Shown here in pieces: positions 35,401 through 48,759 of a DNA stretch of 64,000 nucleotides. The notes under the pieces were generated by a model that was not told the DNA's origin, made no database searches, and worked only from the letters and a program-made list of their open reading frames with translations. A program made the position numbers and the translations under genes. Positions within the stretch are counted from its first letter, which is position 1, and each line of letters opens with the position of its first letter. The stretch covers positions 1 to 64,000 of the forward strand of contig JAMKCH010084982.1 of the NCBI GenBank assembly GCA_023653785.1, written 5' to 3'. This stretch comes from Ophioderma brevispina (Eukaryota; Echinodermata; Ophiuroidea; Amphilepidida; Ophiodermatidae).

Positions 35401-36270
35401 AAAAGAAGTGCCATTACAATTGCCTTTAAGGAAATTGCACCCCATTTTTTTCGAAACCAGGATTTTTGTACATTTTTAATGCTTGCCAATGTAATAAATC
35501 ACACCTGAAGTGAATAAGCCAAAAACACTGTCTTTATGTATAAAACTATGATTTAGTATTTTCTCTCGTGCACGACAGAAAATCAAAGCATGTTTCTCTA
35601 TATGGGAGCCGATTAGGACAGCGGGCAAGGTCAAAACCTAGTTTTGGTTACATTTTACTTGTTTTCCCAATGAACCTTCGACACGTTCTCCATATGTGTC
35701 CTTCAACCCATCAAGTGAAAATTTAGAGAAATTTGTATCCTCGGAAAATCACCTCTGATAAAACTTAGGTAGAAGGACAGTCGATTTGTGTGAGGAATAT
35801 CATGTATCTTAAAATATTTAGTGCAGTTCAAATATTCCGTGTCATTTCTTTGTTGTTCAAATTCAGAACACACAATAGATCGCATTTTGCTCCGAAACAG
35901 ATTTGAGGCTGATCTCTTTTAAATAGTGAAAACAAAATAGAGCAATTGAAAGTAGTTTAATAAACAAATGAACTTCCAATTCAATTATAGTAGGATTTTT
36001 TATTCCTGTCAGTTCATTAAAAGTTTTTGGGGCGTATCGACGATTCCATTCGTTCTGAGAGGATGCATGCTTTACCCACTAATTCAATAGAAATTCTAAT
36101 GTGACGATGTCGGATCACACTAAGGCCATGATTATAAAATGTCCCTCTTCTCAAGAAGAAAATAATGCAAGGCAAATGCACTGAATAAATTCCAAACAAA
36201 CTTGAATAAACTGAAGCATTCAACATAAGAAAAGAAAATGATACGAATAAGTAATTATTACTCGCCAAAA
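35401..36270. other. No gene recognised
   Basis: AT-rich sequence with no bounded element. Confidence 0.4.
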
Positions 36271-36274
36271 TGTA

Positions 36275-36440
36275 TTTGTCATTATTGCTGGTAGAGGAAG
36301 AATCTCCACTATCAGAGTCCTCCACCATTTTTACAACCACATCAGGAATTTCAATATTTATACATATGTTGTTGTTTTCCAGTATGATTTCTCTACATCA
36401 ACAACTGCTTGCATGCATTTTCCTTCAGTATTTTTCGTCA
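36275..36440 (-). pseudogene. Acidic-tail ORF fragment, second copy
   Basis: Minus-strand reading gives GKCMQAVVDVEKSYW, then after a frame change NNICINIEIPDVVVKMVEDS and DSGDSSSTSNNDKYIL. The order of motifs matches 5893-6112 (KC, VE-S-SYW, NIC-x-IEI, V-K-x-x-EDSDS). Family unknown. Confidence 0.4.
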
Positions 36441-36479
36441 CTAAGGAATATTAGAAAATCTGATACGTTTTAAGCTGGT

Positions 36480-37740
36480 TTACATTTATTCGTCTTTTCC
36501 AGAAATAATGTTTGACGTCTTTGTCCAATCATGTATCTAAATACTGAAAGTTTTGGTCACTCATAACAAACTACAATATTTACGTGGTCTAATCCTCCTC
36601 ACATTAAGAGGTTCAGCCGGCCTCGATGTTCGTGACACTTTATCCCTTCTTTGGTTGTCTCCAAACAAAGGAATCGATAGCGTGTCTCAGACTGTAAGAC
36701 AATCTATTCAATTGAATCTGGTATGAAGCCTTCACATATTCGATACAAAAAGGGTTCATGTAAAATAGGTTAGAGCATCTAATTCTGCTGAACAAAGTTG
36801 AGCATTTCATCTGTTAATAGCCTTTTTAGTTTTTATCTCAACACATCCCCTCCAGATGAGTTCGTACCATCGACAATATGCGTTTACTGACAGGAATAAA
36901 AAATCAGACTATAGTTTTGGTGTTAATACTTTGTTTTTCTCATATGAAATATATCTCTCTGTTTTGGGTACGCTTTTGACTCGACTCTTAAACATTTGGG
37001 GAAAATAAGGTTCATAGACAAAAGGCAATAGATATATGTACGTCACCTAGCTCCCCTCCTCAACTTCAAAAATACGTATATGCTATATGATGCATGACAG
37101 TAAACAAGTGTTCAGTGACTACCACCAAATCCACCCACTAACATCCTAACGCGGACTACTGTGGAAAAAACCACTGATCTGGTCTATAGTCGATCCAACC
37201 TCATATGTCCCACCCCCCATCACATTGCGTGAGGTATAAGCTTGATGTATGAGGGGAAATAATTAAAGCTCACAACAAATCATTGATTTGAAAATCGTTT
37301 TAGAGGATGAAAGGAGAGTAGTCTTAATGATAACTGCCCCGGCCAGTGTGGAATTAAAGCAAGGGCAGGCCATCACTATTTTTCCTTGCGTTAGCAGGTG
37401 CATTTGAATGTCCAAATGTTACACCACTAAATTTAGGTAGGCATGTACAGAGTATGTACAAGAATATGTAGGCGATTTAGTATTTACACGTAAAGATACG
37501 TACAACAAAGTTAAATTGACATTGGCCACAAATCCTATTGAATATCATGAAATAAAGCATGAGACCCACCATTTTTATTATTGCAATAATAGTAACGTTA
37601 AAGTGAGTGCCAGATTTTTGTAAATAACTAAATACTTTAATGGTATTAATTATAAAACATCATTATAATCACTAGAAACGAGACCCTCCTCGGGTCCACG
37701 GTGATGAAAACACTACAGCACTTGAGATTTTTAACAAAAA
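36480..37740. other. No gene recognised
   Basis: No supported feature. Confidence 0.4.
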
Positions 37741-37746
37741 AAACAA

Positions 37747-38073
37747 CTAGACTTCTTCACCCATATCCGTGACCCCTACCGATCTGTAGGAAAACTTCTC
37801 ATCTCCCCCGGTTCGGGGGAAGTACTCTCCGCCACAAACAATTGGCAAAACACTGGTTCTGGTATACCCTCGCCCCCCCCCCGCACTGTCTCTCGACCTG
37901 CCGTATGTGCGTAAGACGTCTTTAGCCAGACCAATCAGGCGACGCCTATTTTTTTGCGGCAGGGATTTAAAAACGGGCCCGGGGACCTGAACGGCGGCTG
38001 TTTGACAACCACATGGGGGTTTCGCACGCGCACATTGTTTTTTGAGGCTCAGGCAGGTGTTTCGCCTCCTCAA
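37747..38073 (-). CDS. Hypothetical ORF in GC-rich island
   Basis: 108 codons, basic, with KNRRRLIGLAKDVLRTYGRS and later VLPIVCGGEYFPRTGGDEKF. The region is GC- and CpG-richer than its surroundings. It may be an exon, a transposon ORF start or a chance frame. No family recognised, no second copy in the window. Confidence 0.28.
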   Translation of the reverse strand: MRRRNTCLSLKKQCARAKPPCGCQTAAVQVPGPVFKSLPQKNRRRLIGLAKDVLRTYGRSRDSAGGGRGYTRTSVLPIVCGGEYFPRTGGDEKFSYRSVGVTDMGEEV

Positions 38074-38429
38074 GTCCCGATTTCTCGTTGATGTTTTTTT
38101 GACTTTGGATGAGCATTGTTATTGCACTCTAATCAATATAATTAGTGTTATGTATTATTATTATTTTATCAGTCAAATATCCAGATTTATTGCTCATATT
38201 ACTATAATACGGTACAAACTCATTTTTATTTTGATAGTTGTCCCACTCACTATTGAATAAAGACCTCCATTTAATTTTAGTGGCATTTCAATAACCGCGT
38301 CCTCATCAGATGAAGACAAATTAGCATGCTCGATCGCCATCCTAGATAATCGATACTACTAAAAACAATCTGTCTGTTTTGTCTGTCCGGCTATGCACTT
38401 TTCGTTTATACTTTGACATATGGCTATAA

Positions 38430-38845
38430 GGGGGGGGGGGGGGGGCGGGAAGGCACTCACATATGAAATATGGTATGGGTGTTTAGGTTCGTGCTTCCAG
38501 CCCAGGGTATTCGTTGACAGAAAAAAGATAGGGGCTTTTGGGTGAGTATTCCAAAAATACCAAATAAGGGTTTTCCGAGTGACAAATATGAAAATTTTTT
38601 CCCAAATGGGGTCTCTGGTTGTGGTGATTTTTACAAGTTTTCTAAAAAATAGAGGGCTTTTGGTTGTTTTTCCTAAATTAGGGGTCGGTGACAGTGGTAA
38701 AATTTCACAAAAGTATTGGGACTTTGGGTGAAATAAAATATGGGGTTTTGTGTGACACTCTAACTGAAAAGAAAATGGGGGTCTAACAGCCTTGCATACG
38801 CGTCGCTTCCACGATGGGAGTGCCGGGGGGGGGGGGGGGTGCTAA
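38430..38845. repeat. Low-complexity GGGGTCTTTGGGTGA-type repeat
   Basis: Irregular units of about 40 bp, each with a GGGG(T/C)-TTTTGGGTGA core, lie between G runs (16 G near 38431, 15 G near 38826). The same family is at 59670-60012, where GGGGTCTTTGGGTGAC is regular. Both end at GATGG(G)AGTGCC next to a G or C run. Confidence 0.7.
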
Positions 38846-38988
38846 TGGGTGTAAATATTTAGCATGAGGTAGGGGGAGACAGTCTTACGTTTGTTATTAG
38901 GGTTGTAGAGTTGACCCCAAAAGGTCAAAGGTCCATTCTGGAGTAAATTATACGTAGAATACTGACCTGGCACAGAACAAGTCTGTGT

Positions 38989-39330
38989 TCAAAGGTACAT
39001 AAGGTCGAAGGTCACACATGGTGGAGAATCACTAGTTGGTACCGTATTTTCGGTAAGTAGCCCGTAGAAATGGCCTAACCCGCGGGAGTGGGAGGGGGAG
39101 AATTTCCCACCGAGGGACGCTTGTACCAGGCGGCAGGGGGGCTGACCAAGCATTAATCCTGCTACACAGCTAAGGAAAGTATGGTTAGGAAGGATGTAAG
39201 AAAAGGGAAGTAAGGGTCCCCTACACAGTATTCCTTTGGGGTCGGGACTTTTGAAAATGTTCACCGTTGGGAAGGAAATCGTGCCATATTTTTTTCTCCC
39301 TTTCAAGTCGATCTAACCCGCGGGTTTTTT
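38989..39330 (-). other. GC-rich island with an unassigned open frame
   Basis: A 105-codon minus frame reads PNHTFLSCVAGLMLGQPPC and on. The motif TAACCCGCGGG occurs twice, at about 39078 and 39314. Looks more like part of a repeat or LTR-like sequence than an exon. Confidence 0.25.
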
Positions 39331-40900
39331 TGAACTCATGATACCAACAAGGTCAAATTTTTTTTCGCGAATTTCTCTCAATCTGTAATCCCTTTAAAAT
39401 CGAAAAATCAGGAACTTGGCCCGTCTTCGCCTTCCCCTTTTGTGGAATCGGGTGGCGATACACCAATGGCTTCCGATTTCTCGCGCCTGGGCCTATGGGA
39501 TGAGAAGAAAAATTATAAAAAGAAAAGAAGAAAATGTAAAGAGAATAAAGAGCTCTGAGGACGATGAGTCTTGTACTCTAGTAATAGTGTGCAAGAAGTT
39601 TCAGGAAAAAGCTCTTGTCCTCACATGCTTTTTTTTTTGCATTGAAGAGTATGTTAAGTTTAAGGTTTTTTGATTAGGGAAAGATTTCCCGCATGCACCA
39701 TTTTTCAATGAAACATTGGTAGGCAAAAGGGCCATACGCAGGATTTTTTTTTGGGGGGGTTGGGGGTGGCTGGCTTAGAAAAGTAAGACTATTTGGTAAA
39801 GTTTGTGAACTTTGTGAACATCTCATCACACCCAAAAGTGGAGTTTCTATCCAATTCTATAAATTATGGATCTTTTTTATTTAAAAAAATCAGCAGTAAA
39901 GTGGACCCCCCCCCCCCTGCGTAGGGCCTGTGGTTTGGGGTACAGAGTGACAGGGCCTTTCTCTTTGGGTCATATGCCTCCCCGTCCACAAACAGTGCGG
40001 ACGTTTTTATCTGATTAGAGTATAATTATTGCATTATAAGACAAGCACCTATTCGCTGCAATGCTTGGGATAATTTCGTTATTTTGGGTTATTTAGTTCC
40101 AAGTTTTGTTATTTTAAAATAGTAAAGTGTATAGAACCATCATGTTCACATAAAAGTGATAGGAGTGAAAAGGGCATTGAAATCAAAGAAAAATCGGATT
40201 ATATGTGGAATGACCTTTACTTTTTAGGAAAATACAAGTATGATAATATACTACTGACCCTTTTGAACATACAATTTTAATATTAACCGGTCACAAGATG
40301 ATTACGGGTCAGTTGATGGACACGCTAAGCTTATCATGAAATTGAGATTAATTGGGGAAGATTTCGGTTTCGTCAGACAGCTGTATAACGCTGGGAAATA
40401 ATTCATGTTTTTCCGGAAGATTGGACACGACTGGGCTTTGGTAAAATAAATGTATAGCTTGTGATTGTGTGGCACACCCTGCAGTATGCATGAGTAGTTA
40501 GGCCCTATTTTTTTTTCAGATGATCATCCAACCTCAATAAGGAAAATACTACAACCAACAGTGGTGTAACCAGAAGCCTTTGCAAATGGGGGGGGGGGGG
40601 GGGCTGAAGGGTTGCCAAGCTTTTTTGAGGGGGCAATTTGGGTCCTTCTCCATAGACAACTGTACAAAAAAGTCAGTTTTCACATTTTGGGGGGGGCTGA
40701 AGGGGGGCAAGGATTCTGTTGGGTTGCTTGCGCCTTAACCAACAAAACAAACAAAAACGAGGAAAAATCACAAGACAATTTCTGATTTCTTAGCTTCTCT
40801 TCCCCGTCTTTTATTTTATTGCTATTGTTTAATTTTCCATACTTGGCACTCTGATAACGGATCTGCGGCGCGTAAATCGATAACTGAATACCTAATGTCG
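39331..40900. other. No gene; G-run repeat tails
   Basis: G or C runs near 39755, 39908 and 40588 sit in sequences of the type GTGGTGTAACCAGAAG...GGGG, resembling high-copy repeat ends. No exon supported. Confidence 0.4.
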
Positions 40901-41045
40901 CGTGGCCATTGATACCACCGTTGTGTTTGTATTATCTGTGGTCCCCGATTAGCATTCAAAATTCAAACGTGATGTGCGCAGGTAATGCAGTCCACGTTAC
41001 TTGTGAATCGATTGCTGTAGACAGTTTTCCCTACAGATCCGTACA

Positions 41046-41430
41046 GGTCTCGGCGGCTACTCACTACCTAGTGTTAATTCCGGAGCCTGTGACAATTTGG
41101 ACAAGTTGTTGGCAAGGGCTGTCCGGTGGTGGTAAGCTGAAAGTCATTAGTTTTTTTCGTTTTAGGCCCATTCTAGCAGTATCTTTAAAACCAAGTGCGC
41201 TCTAAACCCCGAGACAACAGAGCCGGACTGGGGGACGCGGCTACTCACTAACTCCTAGTGTTTAATTTCCAGAGCCCCGTGCAATTTGTGTACAAGTTGG
41301 TTGGCAGGGCCGTCCGGGGATGGTAAGCTGAACGTCCATCTAGTTTTATTTTAATGGCCCGAGTCTAGCATTATCGTTTAAACACAAGTGCCTCTAACCC
41401 AGATACAGAGCCGAGGACTGGGACAGTCAT
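41046..41430 (+). repeat. ~190-bp tandem duplication, indel-rich
   Basis: Units at about 41046-41236 and 41237-41430 align through GGCTACTCACTA, CCTAGTGTT, GACAATTTG and GTAAGCTGAA with many one-base indels. The frame open in unit 1 is not kept in unit 2. Confidence 0.75.
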
Positions 41431-44400
41431 GATCAACCATGGTTTGCAACTCCAATTAAAGATATTTTTTAAAATAACGGTAACAATACCCGGCCGATCA
41501 TCGCGCAACATTTTGTGCCTTTCCCGAATTGCATCACGGGTAATTTCCCCCCTTTGGACTTCATCAGTGCCGAACTGGGTCGTAGCGATTGACCTGGGGG
41601 CAGGTGTGACGGTCCATCATTGATTTTTGTGTATAAACACTTTGCCGAAGCCTTCACAAAGTCATATTAAGATCGAAATTTTACGGTGAAATATTCCATA
41701 TTTGACTGAGAAAATGCCATATAATTATAGTTAGACCCCCTATATATGAAAAACCATCTTTTTCTTGGCGAAATTAGAAGACCGGATTCACTTACAAGTA
41801 TAAAGGCCTGTCACCCCAAACATATGCGATGATGTCAGCTTGATCCAATCAAGCTGACGGAGGACAGTTACAGTGAATCGGAATAGACGATGATGATTGA
41901 ATGTAAGTGAATTTTTAGCTCATAATATACGATATACTATAGTCCTATGCCCTCCAATGGTTTATTTGCATGAAAGTTTTGCAAATGTACGACAAACATT
42001 ACTTGTTTGTGCTCAGTCCTAATTTTACTTGGGACACGGAGTCAAATCCTATTGTGAACGGCTTATCATTCTACTAAACTACTAATACCGATTACACCTG
42101 AAGTTATTCACCCTATTCTATACAATTGTCGCGGCCCAAAATTAGAGAGGGACGGGCAATATAGGTTGGATCGCTAATAAAACGGCACTGAAACCGTAAA
42201 GTTTGATTACATATATGATTTTTTTGGTAATGAAAAATAAATTTTGAAGTTCCCCAAAAGTTTTTACAGGTTTGATACTTACCAGTTGAAAAACAATAGG
42301 GCTGATTAAATAAAATTTGCATATATTTTTAAACACTTAGTACTTGTACACATCTTCTCTAACTAAAGACGGAAGTATCTTTCACAATTCAACATGCGAT
42401 TTTGCACTTTGTTGCCAATATTCACGAAATTTCAAAAGACATACCTTTTATTTGCACATCCATCGCTCTTGTTCGAATTTGCATAATTTATTCCTGAATT
42501 TATCGATTTTTCGAGAATACCCTCGCATTTTTCCATCATAAAACGTAATTAAAATGTTTTATTGACTTGCAACCCTAATTTTCTAAACCTATGACGCTCT
42601 TGCCTTACAGTTCAATTTAAACCTACCCTCCCTGCATCAATATTTGTTCAGAAATTTACCAAATCAAAACGCCAGTCCAAATCACTGATTCACCGCGCTG
42701 CAAATGGGATGCGACAATGGTGTAATTGATTAAAAGTTAATGGGGGTTAAGCCCCCATTGGGATAATCAGCGCAGTCCCCGTCTTCTTGTGAGTTCGTAT
42801 ACAATGGCAGAATACAACGTACTGCTCGAATATCCATCGTGGTGACTTGTCATCATGTTGAATGAAATCATTTATTTTTGTTAGAAAGTCATATCATCGA
42901 ATAAAAATTTAAATAATTTTCCAGATCTCAGAATGAGACTATTTTCTTTATACCTTCAATTTCCCTTTTTTTTTAATTTAACATTTATTTATCAGACACA
43001 TATCACGAATTCCTATATGCTAGTATTTTCTATAGTGTGTTTGTGGCAGTCTCATTGAAAAAAAAATCGCTTCTTTTTTTTTAAATGAAATTCAATAAAA
43101 CAATCTTAATGGTTATATTTCGCCATTTTGAAATTTTCTGAAATTAACTTTAAAAGCAGTTCTGAAAAGAGACTTGGTAGACAATTTTTCCACGTTGGCA
43201 ATATTTGTTTTTCCACACTTTGGATCAAAAGTTTTCATTAAAATAATTTTATTTAAAACAGCAAATACCTGCCACATGACAGCATAATTAAGCAGGAAAA
43301 TCTACTGTAAAACCAATGAAAAATTACTGTATTTGAAAAAAGGAATATAATTGTAAATATAGATGACCAATTTTAGACTGTTGTTTTTATAAGTGGATCT
43401 CTTCAGATTCCATCAAAGACGAGTTTCAGTCAATTCTCCGTATTTTTAACAGCACCCTGTATTTGATCTAAAATATTTTACAACAAACCGGTATACGCAC
43501 AGTAAAAAAAATTGTGTTGACATTTGTGGATCGCCCTATTAAGTTTTCAATTGTTCGTCAGTGCAATGGCATAAATTTCATGAAATGATTGGGCTGACGT
43601 AATTTTGAGGAAATTGTGGTCCCTCATATTAAAACTGTTGATAAACCCATGTTAAACATTGTGGTGTTAGTCAGTGGATATTATTCCCTACATATTCACA
43701 CTCTCTGTAGGAACTCGCCAAATATAACCTATTTTAATCTTTGATTTAAATTTATTTGTAGAGTAGATTCTGTATTGGTTGCAGGAATGTGTAGCAGAAT
43801 TGCTGATCATACAATACTGTAAATTGACGATATTTTACCGTTATTTAATAACGGAAGCTAATAAGTGAATGTTATTTCTTTGTTTGTTTTCGTTTCTTGT
43901 TTCGTAAACTAATTCCTCTTTTTTAAATGTGTTCCTTTCGGTAATTATATAAATTAGAACAATTGAAAAAGAATCGCTCACTGCACCTTTAAATAGAAAA
44001 CATAACACCACTCCCATATACCGTAAAATCAGATTAGCCCAGCGGGGTGTCATATCAACATATTTGTCCAACTTGTTGACACAATCGAATCAATTGAATT
44101 ACGATTGGATGATTTTTGATACCAATAATATTAGTTTAAAAAAATGACAACTATAAATTAATTGAGATTTTTCTCCATTGAATTTCAACATTTCGAGCGC
44201 ACATAGAGTACTACTTTCCTTAAAGGCGTAACGAAAGATTTCACATATCAGGGGTCGTGAGAAATAAGAATCACTATTTTCGTTTGTACAAATTTAAAGC
44301 TAATATCCCAATAATATCCCTATATGAAGGTTACTCTTTATTCTTTAGTGACAAACTTGTGAAATTTGTTAACATTTCTTATGGCGCAAATACGAAATTC

Positions 44401-44440
44401 GACCTAGTTATACATGGCGTACTGATGCAGTCCAATCCAA
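41431..44440. other. No gene recognised
   Basis: AT-rich sequence. A small hairpin around AATGGGGGTTAAGCCCCCATT lies at about 42740-42761. Nothing else supported. Confidence 0.4.
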
Positions 44441-47400
44441 AAAGGTAAAATGCCACCAGTCGTCCCGCCAGAGGGGGACAAATTCGTAAATCGTTGTCCC
44501 GGTGATTTGCTTCCAATTAAGGTCTGAATTGGACCAATTGGCGCGCGGTAGATCGCGAAAATTGCACAAACGTACTTTAATTTTTGTCCCCAATTGGACT
44601 GAAATGGTTGCAATTCCCCGAAAAGAATGGATAAAAATGCTCATTTTTGGCCCATATCGTCCTCAGCTTTTTCGAGCCATAGGGGCAACTTGCCCCCCCT
44701 CCCCCTGCCCCCGGTCGGGTACGCCACTGATGTTATATTTAAAATCTAGGCAATCAAATGATGATGGCCGGGGTCCTCATGCATTGAGAAACAGTCAAAC
44801 CAGTCATAACGGCTTTTTGAGTTATAAATATAATTAATATCTTCACTGAATAAATACTTGCTATAAACACAGTTGTACCGTTGCCTTTACCGTATCAACG
44901 AATCTCGTGCGGAGATAAAGATCCCGAATGATCCAATTGAAAATGAAATAGTATATGTTTCCCAGCTAGTTTAAAACTTTTTTCATTAATTTCATATCCT
45001 CATTAAGTTATTTTTTCGTCCCATGAACACCGAAATGTTGCATATTGTTAAAAGCAATTCGTCTTTGGGTCATTATATTAAGCATTGATGAATAAAATGA
45101 ACGTTATTTTCATGCAATTTCGTCAAGACCATTAATAATTTCGTGGGTCTCCATGGATCATCATCAAATGTCCAAAGCAATTTCGTCTTGGTCATATATT
45201 TTCACTTTAACTCAGTTCGGCCTCGTGTGGCAGAGGTATTAGGCCATGACTAAAAGGTAGGCATGTACATCAGCAAAATTTTATCTTTTTTTTCGGTCTT
45301 TTCCTTTGTTTCTATACCAGCACAAGATACATCTCAAGATTAGGAAAATAAAACGAATCAAGCCATACCAATAATGATACAAACCGGAACGACAGATAAA
45401 TGATGTAAAGAACGTCAAAAAACAAACGAGGAAAGGCAAACTGAGGTGAAAGAAAGAAAAAAGTGAAATAAAGAGAGTAAATAGGTATATTATGATAAAT
45501 TTTCTGATGTTGTAGGCCTAACTCTTAGCCCCGGCCTATACATACACCACAATAGAACGAAATCTACTGAGAGAAAAATGTGCACTTAACATGACCAAAG
45601 ACTAATTGGTGTGTACATTCAGATGATTGGCCATGGGTGAGAACATAAATTGATTTTGAGAATGAAAATAAAGTTATGTTATTGATCAAATGTTTAATTA
45701 ATTGATCAAAGAGACAAAATTGTAAATAACAAACAGCAACATTCCGTTTTCTTGGACGAAAACCAACTTAACGAGATATGAATATAATGAAAAATTTTTT
45801 TAAAACTAACTGGAAACCTATACTATGTAATTATAAGTAAACTCAAATTACACATAGATCATGTCATTACTATGCGAATGTTGTATTCACTATAAAACAT
45901 GTTTATTAAGTTGACAACTTTCTTCTGTTTCCTTTTTCGATGCTTCATGCTAAATACTAACCCAATTGAAATAAACATACTGTTTTATTACTAAACGCTA
46001 TCATCAATGAGCTTTAGTTTTAAATATTGTGACTAAAATTAGAGAGAATAGAAAAGGTTTTTAATTATTGCAAACATGATTTTTGCGACATAGACTTAGA
46101 TTTTATATCTTTTTTTTTTTTCCTCAACTTTAATGAGCCAACCTTAGATTTTAATACTAAGTATTTTGTTTTCTTAATTTGATAGAAATCACGCTAATAC
46201 TGTATTTATACAAAATCAAATTCGAAGAAGCATGTTTTGGTTGTTTTGTCCATTCATTAGTACATAACCAAAGGTAACGACAAATTTTTTTCGTAGAACA
46301 TTATAAATGTAACAATATGTTTAAAAGGAACAACCCAGAACACAAATGAAGTCTTTTCCTCCTCTCGGCCCAATAGAAAGGAAGCCTAAAATATTGAACA
46401 TTTTTTGCTCTCAAACTGTCAAAACGCAACGTTTTTATATACAAACAAATCAACCTTTTTCCGCCACCCCACCACGAAAGGATTTTCGTTAACTGGACTT
46501 CGTGGACTATTGCTTTGTTACTATAGAATTCGGCCTTAACATTAATAATTAAGCCACGGACAAGTATGAATGGTTTACGGCAAATGTTTACACAAGTCTA
46601 TGTACGTGTAGTTTCTTGCATTTTCAGTTGTGTAACCTAAGCCATTGGCATAAACCACTCGGTTGTTTTTATTTACAAAATACTGATTACACACAAGACC
46701 TTAAACTTTTTATAAACTATATTCATTTCATGTGAATGAAATAATATAAATGCAAAACACTTGACCGAAATGTAGGGCGTTCTATATCGGGCGCCAGTCT
46801 TTCCTTCAAGGGCAATACAGCTGTATTAGCGTTATTGTTAGTTAATATATTATATTACCAGTATTGAAAAGGGGGCCATAACTTATTCTGTATGTATATA
46901 TATCCTTTATTCCCCATTCGAACCCGTACTTCGCTCCCGCATGGATTGCAGAATATGCATTTTTTGAACATATGAATATTGAATGCTGGGATCTTTTTTA
47001 AATCTTAAAAAACACCTCAACCGAGCGATATCAATAGCCCTCTTCCACAAGTCACTAAATCAGAAACAGTATGCATCGCTTTATTCTTTATTTAACGACA
47101 TACGTCCTTCTTTAATTATAAAATACAAATAATTGAATAAGTTAACATGTTTCTATTCCACGGCTGATCTTCAAATCCTAGACGACAAAGCGTGCATTAG
47201 AATTACACCCTGACGCCAACAGCCCGCCGCCATGCGGCAATACGCGACAGCGAAGCAAAACACAAAATCGGGTAGACCGTCTTCCACATTTCGGCCTTGG
47301 AAGCGGAATGGCCTGCCTACTTTTTGTCATCAAATAGCAAGATCACGGAACGGTCATTTCGTCAAATAACCGTCATACATGAAGATGATTAGTAAAGTAT

Positions 47401-47990
47401 GAATTTCTACAGTTGATTGTTAAATTGGACTCTTATTATTAGTTTTTTTTTCGGCCCATTTTTTTTGGAAAATTTTAAGAAGTGGTGACGTCACGGTCAA
47501 TGTTTTGACGTCTGAGTTTTTTGCCCCGGTGAACCACACTCAGAATATTAATACCTCGCTACGCATCCGCTTTACTAAACATAGTGGAACAAGGATCGCA
47601 TTTTCGCCCATCGGACGTTTGTTTTTGGATAAGGGGTAAATTTTCACTGTTTTGACAGTAATGTGTGTTTCGGGACAACGCTCATTAACCATTTGGGCCT
47701 AGATGTAATGGTTAGGGACCTTAATTTAACATTCCCCTAAATTTGATATGAATTCGACCCAGGAGCATTCTGGACTATCCGCCTCATAAGGATTTTTTAT
47801 ATCGTACACCACAACACCTTTTTGACTTTGTATATATCGGCTCTTTACGGCGTGACTTATATAAAAGCTATTGGTCGAGATTATTTTGGCAGTCTCGATA
47901 GTACATGGTAGGACATGCCATCCCTACCAGCAACAGCTAATTCTAAAAATAACTATGAACTTTCGCGGTTCTCGGCTTTCGCGCTCGCTA
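44441..47990. other. No gene recognised
   Basis: A GC-richer patch at 44440-44730 ends in a CCCCCC-rich repeat tail. A CpG-rich patch at 47180-47340 has a minus-strand open stretch without a recognised domain. The remainder is AT-rich. Confidence 0.4.
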
Positions 47991-48008
47991 TATTCAAAGA
48001 AGATAAGG

Positions 48009-48758
48009 TGTGGGCCGCCCCATGACCTTTGACCGGCACGTGACCTTTGATCTCATCACATATGAGGGATCGCATGGTGCACCCTGACAAAAGTTTGGTT
48101 CCAATTTGAACTTAAGTTTTCAATTTAGATCATTTTTACACATTTGAAGCCCCATTTTTTCAACTTGACCTCCACAATGACCGTTGACGTTCAACATGAC
48201 CTTTGACCTCATCAACAATGAGGACCTCATTGTGCACCTATGACAGAAGTTTGGTTCCATTGAAGGTAAACGTTTTTCAATTGAGGTCAATTTAAAAAAA
48301 AAAAACTTAACAATTTTGTGACCACCATACACACACACAGCCACCCACACCGACAAAGAGGTACAATTGGGGAATACCCCCACAAAGTTGTGTGTTTTGT
48401 GTAGAATATCGGTACAATTACATGCATTGTGGGGGTATTTGTAGTTATATTCCTACACGGGTTGGATTATTTTGTGTAGAAGTTTTACAAACCCTCACGC
48501 AATATACAAATCCTTGTGTACGCTGTGGGGCACCCATACTTAGACTAGACCTACCCCCCCCTAGAGGCCAAAAAAAAACAGCATTGGCAATATATTCAGG
48601 GTGGGCGTACTCCCATAATTACAAAAACGCACAAATGTTCTTTGTAACCTATATTACTCCCACAATTACCTCTTGTAAGAACCACATACAACACATACAC
48701 ACATACACACGCCCAACGATTGCTAAGTGTCCTGCCAGCTATATCGCTGGCGGCCACA
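48009..48758. mobile_element. GGCCGCC-terminus element B, longer copy
   Basis: Same ends (GTGTGGGCCGCC and GGCGGCCACA) and body as 35047-35400, including TGACCTTTGACCTCATCAAC and the CA-rich tract ACACACACACAG. It is longer because of an insertion at about 48355-48680 with repeated GTACAATT, ACCCCCAC and GTGTAGAA motifs. A related end, GCGGCCCACACG, is near 49080. Confidence 0.75.
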
Positions 48759-48759
48759 A

